A stretch of 7,374 nt of DNA from Akkermansiaceae bacterium. GTDB taxonomy: Bacteria; Verrucomicrobiota; Verrucomicrobiia; Verrucomicrobiales; Akkermansiaceae. Location of the stretch: assembly GCA_023301335.1 (NCBI GenBank), contig JALZVA010000247.1:1-7374 (forward strand), read 5' to 3'. Below are positions 1 through 7,300 of this stretch, in pieces. Below the pieces are notes generated by a model that saw only the letters and a program-made list of their open reading frames with translations, did not search any database and was not told where the DNA came from. A program made the position numbers and the translations under genes. The first letter of the stretch is position 1. Each line of letters starts with the position of its first letter.

Positions 1-485
1 CCCCCATTGGACTCCGTGTCTTTTTGCAGAGGAAAGGCATTACGTGCCAGCTGCATGGTGATCGTAGAAGCCCCGGAATCTTCATTTCCTGACTTGAGGT
101 TTCCAAGTGCAGCACGCAACACACCCATATAATCTACCCCATCATGGGTGAAAAATCTAGAATCCTCACCAGAAACAAGCGCATCAATCATTTTTTGAGG
201 GACCAGTTCGATCGACACCTCTGACCGGTTTTCTACAAAAATCCTCCCCACTTCCTCAAATTTTCTATCGAGGATCAAGCTTGGTCGTTCTACTTTCCCG
301 ATCAAATCCAGTTCATAGGTTTTCGCCATCTCACGAAATTCCTTGGTATAGCCCATAAAAAGAAAGTAAGCTCCAATCAGACACACCACACCAAAGACCA
401 TAAAGGCCAAGAACCATCCTCGTAAGAAGATTGGTGGCTTTTTAAGTTTTTGCTTATGCTTAAATTTTCGTCGGCCAAACATCAT
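1..485 (-). CDS. Class A penicillin-binding protein (GT51 transglycosylase), N-terminal part
   Basis: Partial gene, cut by the left window edge; about 160 residues are visible. Class A PBPs polymerise lipid II into glycan strands with an N-terminal GT51 domain and cross-link them with a C-terminal transpeptidase domain, anchored in the inner membrane and facing the periplasm. Visible, numbered from the Met at 482: a strongly basic cytoplasmic tail (1-21), one hydrophobic anchor (about 23-43), a conserved lead-in (ILDRKFEEVGRIFVENR, 70-86), GT51 motif 1 EDSRFFTHDGVD with presumed catalytic Glu106, and motif 2 GASTITMQLARN (137-148). The TMQ form of motif 2, rather than TQQ, also occurs in PBP1C-type enzymes. 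The start is ATG 485 or the adjacent ATG 482; an in-frame stop at 503-501 excludes anything earlier. Ribosome-binding signal is weak. Codons often end in G, unlike the C-ending plus-strand genes. The transpeptidase domain lies outside the window, so a monofunctional transglycosylase cannot be fully excluded. Confidence 0.9.
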   Translation of the reverse strand, partial: MMFGRRKFKHKQKLKKPPIFLRGWFLAFMVFGVVCLIGAYFLFMGYTKEFREMAKTYELDLIGKVERPSLILDRKFEEVGRIFVENRSEVSIELVPQKMIDALVSGEDSRFFTHDGVDYMGVLRAALGNLKSGNEDSGASTITMQLARNAFPLQKDTESNG

Positions 486-1662
486 GGATTCTAGCTCATC
501 TCATTCCTTCAGTTCCTCAAAAGAACATCTGCCAATCAATAGCTGTGCTGAATATTTACAGTCAAAATTACGTTCTGCCAACACAATATCTTTCCATTCA
601 TTTATGGAAACCGCCCTCTACCACGAAGAACATGGATATTACGCCTCCCCAGCCCCAAAGGTGGGGAAAAAGGGTGACTTCATCACTTCCGTATCTGTAG
701 GTGCAGCATTCGGAAAAATCCTTGCCCATCGCCTCGCTCATATATGGGAAGATCAGGGAAGACCTTCTCCTTTCTCTATCATAGAGATGGGGGCTGATCG
801 AGGTGACCTCGCCTATGATATTTGCACAGAGCTCAATACCCTCGTCCCAGAGTGCCACTGGCATTACCACATCATCGAACCCAGAGAGGAATCCCAACTC
901 GCTCAGAGTAAAAAACTTAAAATCTTTCAAGAATCTATCTCTATACACCCCACTATAGAGACTCTACACGGTCTAGAAGGGGTCTTCCTTTCTAATGAAT
1001 TGATCGATGCCTTCCCTGTGGAAATTATCCAACTTCAACAAGGTCAATGGATGCAGCTATTCATTGAAGTAGAAAATGGACACTTCAGAAAAACGTGGAA
1101 ACAACCCACCACTCCAGAGCTCCAGTCCTTTATCACCACTCTCGGGACTGATTTCTCTCCCGATTACACTACGGAGTTCCGTCCAGGACTCGATAGCTTT
1201 TTCTCCAAAGTAGCGGCTGCCCTTACCCGGGGCCTCATTATCACCGTTGACTATGGCTTCCCCCGCTCTCATTTCTATGACCCAAAACGCTCCGAAGGAA
1301 CCCTACAGACCTACCAAAACCATCAACGCGGTACAGATCCGTTAGAAGCTGTGGGCAGACAGGATATCACCACTCACGTCGACTTCACTCAGCTTGCCAA
1401 CGCACAGATAAAGCATGGCTTCCAAGTGCATGATTTCACAGCACAGGCACGTTTTCTTACCCATCATGGTAAAGCATGGTTACTTCAGCTTGAGCAGCAC
1501 TTCACCCCACAGAGCCTCCCTTCAGTCCAACAATTCCAAACCCTCACTCACCCAGATTTTTTAGGGAGTAAATTCCATGTGCTAGAAACAGCAAAAGGCT
1601 TTTTGCCCTCTTCACCTCCGATCACAAACGGCCCCCTCGAAGTCCTCGAAATACCATCGTGA
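484..1662 (+). CDS. MidA/NDUFAF7-family SAM-dependent methyltransferase (COG1565, PF02636)
   Basis: Complete, 392 residues, a normal length for the family. Mitochondrial NDUFAF7/MidA methylates an arginine of a complex I subunit; the role of bacterial members is mostly unknown, so the substrate here is open. The protein lacks a signal peptide and should be cytoplasmic. Family blocks in order: ISFHSFMETALYHEEHGYYAS (35-55, in two conserved pieces), KKGDFITSVSVGAAFGKIL (62-80), SAM motif I IIEMGADRGDLAYDI (99-113), GVFLSNELIDAFPVE (166-180), LIITVDYGFPRSHFYDPKR (251-269), EGTLQTYQNH (271-280), GRQDITTHVDFTQLA (291-305) and FTAQARFLTHHG (318-329). Motif I reads GADRG where GxGxG is usual. ATG 484 is chosen because it is the first in-frame ATG and gives the expected short lead before the first block; the first ~20 residues are Ser-rich and probably disordered. 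No Shine-Dalgarno sequence precedes it. It diverges from the PBP gene with touching start codons. No clear terminator follows. Confidence 0.92.
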   Translation: MDSSSSHSFSSSKEHLPINSCAEYLQSKLRSANTISFHSFMETALYHEEHGYYASPAPKVGKKGDFITSVSVGAAFGKILAHRLAHIWEDQGRPSPFSIIEMGADRGDLAYDICTELNTLVPECHWHYHIIEPREESQLAQSKKLKIFQESISIHPTIETLHGLEGVFLSNELIDAFPVEIIQLQQGQWMQLFIEVENGHFRKTWKQPTTPELQSFITTLGTDFSPDYTTEFRPGLDSFFSKVAAALTRGLIITVDYGFPRSHFYDPKRSEGTLQTYQNHQRGTDPLEAVGRQDITTHVDFTQLANAQIKHGFQVHDFTAQARFLTHHGKAWLLQLEQHFTPQSLPSVQQFQTLTHPDFLGSKFHVLETAKGFLPSSPPITNGPLEVLEIPS

Positions 1663-1700
1663 GAGACACTATTTTCACTGGTTATTTCTATCACCTCATC

Positions 1701-1706
1701 TATAAT
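1701..1706 (+). promoter_or_regulatory. Possible -10 box for the efflux operon
   Basis: An exact TATAAT sits in the 116-bp gap between the methyltransferase stop and the outer-membrane factor start. Transcription would begin near 1713 and leave a leader of about 65 nt. The weakness is the -35: at 16-18 bp spacing only poor matches exist (CTGGTT or TGGTTA), and there is no extended -10 TG. A perfect hexamer in an AT-rich gap can arise by chance, so this is a candidate only. Confidence 0.3.
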
Positions 1707-1722
1707 TTGCCATCATTCAGCA

Positions 1723-1743
1723 ACTTTTAAGCTTACTAAGAGT
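1723..1743. promoter_or_regulatory. Small inverted repeat upstream of efflux operon, possible operator
   Basis: ACTTTTA (1723-1729) and TAAGAGT (1737-1743) form a 7-bp dyad with one T-G mismatch around a 7-nt centre, and TAAGCTTA (1728-1735) is a perfect 8-bp palindrome partly inside it. It lies just after the possible transcription start and 35 nt before the outer-membrane factor ATG, where a repressor such as a TetR or MarR protein could block the operon. A short imperfect dyad in AT-rich DNA may be chance, and no regulator gene is in view. Confidence 0.2.
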
Positions 1744-1778
1744 TTCTTACACTAGTATTACGACTACATTTCTCATTC

Positions 1779-3143
1779 ATGACCATTTCTTTTAGGCTTC
1801 TAGGGCAGATAACCTTACTCCTCCTCTTCGGGGGCTGTGTCCCTGCGCCAGAAAAATTAGCTCCATCAGCTAATTCCACTCTTCCTTTAAAAAAAAATTT
1901 TGAAACCTTCATCCCACCCTCCTCAAACCTTACTAGCTCCCTCCTCAAAATCTTTCCTAGCGCACAAGCAAAGCAATTCGTCCATACCGCCTTGGAGAAG
2001 AACCCCAGCCTCCTCTCCTCACTCTCGCAGATCAAACAGGCTGAACTCAGTGTCCAACAATCAAACACGGCTAACAAGCCCATCTTAAATGCCTCTACGA
2101 ATGCAGGACGCTTAGGCTCCGCTAACCGCTCTACTGGCCGTTACGCTATCAATGCTGATGCTAGCTGGGAAATCGATGTGTGGAAAAAAATCGATACCGA
2201 AGTGCGTGCATCGGAAAACGAACTCCAAATCAGAAAGTTTAACCACCAAGCAGCTAGACAATCTATCGCTGCTCAGACACTTCAGGCATGGATCTCACTA
2301 GTCGAATCTAATAAGCTTGTCTCATTGGCAAATGAGCAACTGGAAAGCTTCAAAAAAACAAAATCACTGGTCGAACGAAAATTTGAACTCGGAACAGGAG
2401 GTTTAGATGCTGTTCACCTCGCCGACACCGATCTCGCCTCCTCCAAAGCTGACCTTGAATCTGCTATGGATCAACGCAATCAAGCCTCCCGAGCCCTCTC
2501 CCTCCTACTCGGTGATTACCCTTCTGCTTCGCTAAAGTCCACACAATGGCCTCGTAGCCTAAAGAACATCCGCAGCTCTACCCCCTCATCGCTCCTCACC
2601 AATCGACCTGATATTCAAGCCTCATTCCTCGCCATCCAAGCCGCGGATATTGAGGTTACTATCGCACATAAAGACTTACTCCCAGATTTCAGAATCACCT
2701 CTAGTCTCGGTCAGCAAAGCAATATTCTTAAAACTCTCGCAGACAGTCAATTTAACTCCTGGAGCCTTCTCGCAGACCTCAGTGCACCGATTCTCGATGG
2801 AGGGAGAAGAAAGTTAGAAATAGCTCTCCAAGAAGAGGAAGCAAGACAGTCTATACATGATTACCGCTCTGCCGTGCTTAACGCCCTCCTTGAAGTAGAG
2901 AATGCACTAGGGTCGGAGTCCGTCCTAGCGCAGCGAGAGCTTCATCTTCGCGACGCTCTTCATGCCGTGATCCAAGCAGAGCAACGCCTCCTCGGACAAT
3001 ACGAAAGAGGCTTGGTTGACATTCTAAGCCTGTTAGATACACAGCGTCGTAGGTTCAACGCCAAACAGCAGCTCATTAACACGCAGGCAGATCGCTACAT
3101 CAACAGGATCACCCTAGCTCTCGCAGTAGGAACCAGCATCTAA
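1779..3143 (+). CDS. Outer-membrane efflux factor (NodT/TolC family), probable lipoprotein
   Basis: Complete, 454 residues, typical length for the NodT type. It should trimerise into the outer-membrane channel of the tripartite pump encoded with the next two genes. N-terminus: a signal peptide with core ITLLLLFGGC; Cys20 is the likely lipidation site, although Phe at -3 makes the lipobox loose. Two OEP repeats follow (about 62-245 and 270-450). The first includes ALEKNPSLLSSLSQIKQAEL (71-90), the family signature SWEIDVWKKIDTEVRAS (129-145) and KFELGTGGLDAVHLADTDL (201-219). The second includes LLTNRPDIQASFLAIQAADI (272-291), LSAPILDGGRRK (334-345) and YERGLVDILSLLDTQRR (408-424). The two repeats match each other in the Gly-then-helix segments, as expected from the family's internal duplication. 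Signal peptide and family length support ATG 1779; no Shine-Dalgarno is present and the upstream region is pyrimidine-rich. An A9 tract lies at 1889-1897. The stop is 8 bp before the adaptor gene. Confidence 0.93.
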   Translation: MTISFRLLGQITLLLLFGGCVPAPEKLAPSANSTLPLKKNFETFIPPSSNLTSSLLKIFPSAQAKQFVHTALEKNPSLLSSLSQIKQAELSVQQSNTANKPILNASTNAGRLGSANRSTGRYAINADASWEIDVWKKIDTEVRASENELQIRKFNHQAARQSIAAQTLQAWISLVESNKLVSLANEQLESFKKTKSLVERKFELGTGGLDAVHLADTDLASSKADLESAMDQRNQASRALSLLLGDYPSASLKSTQWPRSLKNIRSSTPSSLLTNRPDIQASFLAIQAADIEVTIAHKDLLPDFRITSSLGQQSNILKTLADSQFNSWSLLADLSAPILDGGRRKLEIALQEEEARQSIHDYRSAVLNALLEVENALGSESVLAQRELHLRDALHAVIQAEQRLLGQYERGLVDILSLLDTQRRRFNAKQQLINTQADRYINRITLALAVGTSI

Positions 3144-3151
3144 CTATTCCC

Positions 3152-4333
3152 ATGAAATTATTTTTCCAAATTCTCCTTCCCCTTCTTATTCTTACTGGTG
3201 GTGGATTCACTTATGAATATCTGAGTAAGCAGAAAAAAGAGCGTAAAAAGAAAACACCCGAGAGTGCTATTCCGATTGTCGAAACACAGCGTTTTAAGAT
3301 CACCGATCATCCCTGTTCTATCAATTCCTTCGGAGTTATAGAAGCCTATGATTCCACCCCACTCGTCTCCCAACTCAGCGGAAAAATAGTGAGCCTTCAC
3401 AAGGACTTCCGAGTAGGTAACATCCTAGAAAAAGGAGCCCTCCTTGCAGAGATAGAGAAAGCAGACTTCCTCTCTATCGTCACTCAGCGAGATGCAGATC
3501 TCATGGAGGCAAGATGCGCCTTAGAAGAAGAGAAAGTCATGGGGAAACAAGCAAAAGAAGACTGGGTAGCCTCTGGGAGAAAGCTAGAAGGTGCCTCCAG
3601 TTTTGTCCTCCGAGAGCCACAGCTTGCCGCAGCCAAAGCCAATGTTTTATCAGCAGAAGGGAATTTAGAAAAAGCTAAAATTGATTTACAACGCACCAAG
3701 ATCACTGTCCCGTTTACCAGTATTGTGACAGAGAAATCCGTTTCTGAAGGTCGTTACATCACCTCTCAGACAGTCATCGGCACCTTGGTAAATTCAGCCA
3801 TCGCAGAGGTCCCTCTCAGCCTCATCCCAGCCCAGCTCAAAAGAATCCAACTCTCCGAGCTCCCCTTAGAGATCACCATCATTGACCCTCAGCGCCCCGA
3901 AGTCTCTAAAGCGGCAAAGATCACACGTGTCTCTCCCTCGATAGATTCAGCCAGCCAATCCACCTCCGTTATTGCCGAAATAGACGACCCTTATGAAGCT
4001 CCTTACTTCCCTATCGGCACCTTCGTAAATGCTCAAATTCCCGCAGGCATCATCGAAGCAACCTTAGCCATCCCAGAAAGCGCATTCATCAATAATGATT
4101 TCTTCTGGGCCCTGCGTGCAGACAAATTGAAAAAAATCAATGCAGAGAGCGTCTTCAGCAAAGATGGCCTCACCTTTTTAAAGGTGAAAGATAGTCAGGA
4201 AACATCCTTTGACATCATTCTACGCCCACTCACAAGCTTCCGTGAAGAGATGACCATCCGACGTAAAGGAGAGCAGGAAGCACCTAAGCCTTCTGAGAAA
4301 AAAGCAGGGAGAAAAAAACAGCCAAAATCCTAA
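3152..4333 (+). CDS. RND efflux periplasmic adaptor (membrane fusion protein, HlyD/AcrA type)
   Basis: Complete, 393 residues. Adaptors of this family bridge the RND permease and the outer-membrane channel. Layout: N-terminal hydrophobic anchor (about 3-20) without a lipobox Cys, so probably membrane-anchored rather than a lipoprotein; first half-lipoyl segment about 60-104 (SQLSGKIVSLHKDFRVGNIL is its core); helical hairpin about 105-180, charged and Ala-rich; second half-lipoyl segment (IDLQRTKITVPFTSIVTEKSV, roughly 177-197, then EGRYITSQ); beta-barrel about 214-300 ending in PIGTFVNAQIPAGI; membrane-proximal part from LAIPESAF (305-312) to about 365. Two oddities: a dense basic run just after the anchor (KQKKERKKK, 26-34) and a Lys/Glu/Pro-rich tail (371-393) that looks disordered. 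ATG 3152 gives the anchor directly and lies 8 bp after the upstream stop; there is no Shine-Dalgarno, which suggests translational coupling or a non-SD start. The next gene begins 18 bp downstream. Confidence 0.93.
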   Translation: MKLFFQILLPLLILTGGGFTYEYLSKQKKERKKKTPESAIPIVETQRFKITDHPCSINSFGVIEAYDSTPLVSQLSGKIVSLHKDFRVGNILEKGALLAEIEKADFLSIVTQRDADLMEARCALEEEKVMGKQAKEDWVASGRKLEGASSFVLREPQLAAAKANVLSAEGNLEKAKIDLQRTKITVPFTSIVTEKSVSEGRYITSQTVIGTLVNSAIAEVPLSLIPAQLKRIQLSELPLEITIIDPQRPEVSKAAKITRVSPSIDSASQSTSVIAEIDDPYEAPYFPIGTFVNAQIPAGIIEATLAIPESAFINNDFFWALRADKLKKINAESVFSKDGLTFLKVKDSQETSFDIILRPLTSFREEMTIRRKGEQEAPKPSEKKAGRKKQPKS

Positions 4334-4334
4334 C

Positions 4335-4339
4335 AAGGA
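4335..4339 (+). promoter_or_regulatory. Weak Shine-Dalgarno candidate for the RND permease
   Basis: AAGGA lies just after the adaptor stop, with 12 nt between it and ATG 4352, longer than the usual 5-9. It is the only recognisable Shine-Dalgarno-like sequence among the five gene starts in the window. Confidence 0.35.
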
Positions 4340-4351
4340 ATTTCATCTGAT

Positions 4352-7300
4352 ATGCCATCACCGATCACAGAGCGTCATAAAATTATCACCTGGTTTGCCT
4401 CCAACCCAGTGGTAGCAAACCTTATGATGGTCACTATCATCCTCTCAGGGATCTACATGGCATTCACTGTAAGGAAGGAAGGCTTCCCCTCCTTTGACGC
4501 AAACACAGTGAGAGTGAGCGTCCCCATCCGTGGCGGTAACCCGGAAGACGTAGAACGTGGGATCACCATCAAGGTCGAAGAGGCTCTGGAGAATGTCGAC
4601 GGGATTGATAACATCCGCTCTAGCAGCTCAGAGAATTCTGCCACCATCACCATCACTGCACTGGAAGATTACGCTCTTAACAAGCTCCTTAGTGACATCA
4701 AGGTTCAAGTGGATGCCATCCAAAACCTTCCCGAACAAGTAGAAAACCCCGTCATCACAGAAATCCCACGGACAAAACAAGTCCTCTGGGTAGAGGTATC
4801 AGGAGAGCAGACAGAGAGAAACCTCCGTGAAACTGCACGTAAAGTTAGAGACGCTCTTCTTGAAAAACCTAACATCTCACGCGTGTCCGCCTTTGGGATG
4901 CGTGATTACGAAATCTCCATTGAAGTCTCTGAGGAAAAGCTAAAGCTCTACGACCTCACCTTTAACGAAGTGGCTAATGCTATCCAGCAAAACTCCATCG
5001 ACCTCTCGGGCGGATCAATAAGTACAGACAGAGGAGAAATCTCCCTACGTATCCGAGAGCAGGCCTATGTTAAATCCGACTTTGACAAGATCCCCGTCAT
5101 CACATCCGCAGAAGGAGTCAGAGTCTATGTCAAAGACGTCGCCACTGTCGTCGATGGATTCATTGACCAAAAATTCCTCAACCGGTTCAACGGTAAACCC
5201 ACGGTTAGTCTCCGCATCGTCACTCAAGGAAACGAAGATATCATCGAGGCCGAGAATGATGCACGAGCAGTGCTCAAGGAATTCAAGGACCTCCCTGAAA
5301 ATGTCTCTCTCTACGGTTGGTTGGACGGATCTAAAGACATTAAAGACCGCCTTTCTCTACTACAGAGTAATGCCATCTCTGGAATTCTACTCGTGCTCAT
5401 CGTCCTCACCCTTTTTCTTAACCTTAGGCTTGCCCTCTGGGTCGCTATCGGCATTCCCATTTCCTTCGCTGGAGCTCTTTTACTCTTTCCTCTCCCTGGA
5501 GTAGATCTTTCTATCAATCTCATCTCAGCCTTTGGCTTCATCGTGGTGTTAGGTATTGTCGTGGATGACGCCATCGTCATTGGCGAAGCCATCTACACGG
5601 AGAAAGAACAGGAAGACGAGGCAGAGGCAAACCCGATTTCCACCACTGTCCGGGGTGTCAGTAAAGTCGTTACCCCTGCCACCTTCGGTGTGATCACCAC
5701 TATCGCTGCTTTCTTACCCCTTACTCAAGTAAGTGGAAATCTGGGAAATGTATTTGGGCAGCTCGCCACGGTAGTTATTTTCTGTCTTATCTTCTCCTTA
5801 GTAGAATCCAAACTCATTCTCCCCGCACACCTCTCCCACATTAAGGTAAATCAGAAACCACGGAACCTCATCAGTGCAGGATGGGCAAAGTTTCAAAGAG
5901 GAATTAATAAGATAACCAATAACTTTATAACTCATATCTTGCTCCCCTCTCTACGCGTTTTTGCCTCCTGGAGATACGTTGTCATCACCCTTTTCATTGC
6001 CATTCTTTTACTCGTCACAGGAATGTTTAAAGCAGGTAAAATTAAATCTCAGACTTTTCCTGATATCTACCGTGATTCCGTTTCGGTAAACCTAGAGTTA
6101 GAGCAAGGGCAGTCTGTGGAATACCTCCATAGTAACGCGACAATCATTGCAGAAAGTGCCGCAGCCATTGGTAAAAAATATGAAGATAAATATGGTGAAA
6201 ATCCATTTCTCAATATCCAGACGTCTTGCAGCACCAATACCAATGCCTCTATAGCTGCAGAGCTCCGCTCTTCTACGGAAAGGGATCTTCTCGGTGCAGA
6301 AGAGTTAAGCACCGCTTCACTCGTAAAAGAATGGAGAAAAAAAGTAGGCTCTATCGCTGGAGCACGCTCGCTCTCCTTTTCCGCGAAAGCTGGCCCCCCT
6401 GGAGGAGATCTCAAGATTAACCTAGAGAGTGAAAGCTTAGAAGAACTCCAAGCGGCAGCTGAAAAGCTAAAGGCAAAGCTCAGAGAAACCGACGGGGTCT
6501 TTGATGTGTTTGACTCCTTTGATTCTGGGAAGCCAGAAATCCGTTACGCCATCTCTCCAGCAGGTGAAGCCGCTGGACTCACTAAACAAGACCTCGCCTC
6601 TAACATTCGCGATGCCTTCTTCGGCAGAGAAGCTCAACGTGTTCAGCGAGGGCGAGACGAAGTCCGGGTGATGGTGCGCTTCCCCGAAGAAAAGAGAAAA
6701 TCTCTAGACACTCTCAGAGACATGCGCATCCGTAAACAAGACGGCACCTCTGTCCCCTTTGCTGTCGCCGCCGATACTGCCTTTGGCGAATCTCTTGCCT
6801 CTATCTCCCGCTATAACGGTAAGCGTGTCGTCACGGTAGAAGGCTCTATAGACAAGGCCAAGACTTCCGGGCAAGATGTCCTAACAGGATTAGAAGCATC
6901 CTTCTTTTCAGACCTTAAAGCAGAGTTCCCTTCCATCTCGATCACTCAGGCAGGGCAAGCTGAGCAGCGTGCAAAGTCCTTTGCCTCGCTAAAGCAAGGC
7001 TTTCTCATTTCCCTGATTCTCATCTATCTCCTGCTCGCCATCCCTCTCAAATCTTACATTCAGCCACTCTTGATTATGAGCGTCATTCCCTTTGGTATCA
7101 TCGGGGCCTTAATGGGACACTACCTGATTGGCATCCCCGTTTCCCTGCTCTCTCTGTTCGGGATCTTAGCTCTCTCAGGGGTCGTGGTGAACGACTCCCT
7201 TGTGCTTGTCACTCGTGTAAGCGACCTCACCAAAGAAGGACTTAACTACCGTGATGCAGTGATCCAGGCTTCAGGACAACGCTTCCGGGCGATCCTGCTC

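Noticed and set aside
598..948. Minus-strand ORF of 116 residues inside the methyltransferase gene
   Set aside because: It lies opposite well-conserved methyltransferase blocks and its product shows no recognisable domain; it is a shadow frame. The minus-strand ORF at 1057-1272 is rejected for the same reason.
1659..1678. GTGA...TCAC inverted repeat after the methyltransferase, considered as a terminator
   Set aside because: The stem is only 4 bp with a 12-nt loop and no T-run follows, so it does not look like an intrinsic terminator.
1736..2083. Minus-strand ORF of 115 residues overlapping the start of the outer-membrane factor gene
   Set aside because: It is antisense to the signal peptide and first repeat of a confident gene, with no family features. 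The plus-strand ORF at 1900-2088 is likewise an out-of-frame shadow.
3158..3705. Minus-strand ORFs at 3158-3400 and 3484-3705 opposite the adaptor gene
   Set aside because: Both are antisense to conserved adaptor domains and have no domain of their own.
4630..4660. Short ACCATC/CATCAC repeats considered as a tandem repeat or recoding site
   Set aside because: They simply encode the alternating Thr-Ile strand ATITITA in the porter domain, and the frame is intact.
4453..6420. Several short ORFs in other frames inside the permease gene (4453-4656, 4557-4742, 5045-5227, 5067-5504, 5311-5592, 6067-6414, 6226-6420)
   Set aside because: The permease frame is continuous and conserved through the whole stretch; these are shadow frames, with low-complexity or unrecognisable products.
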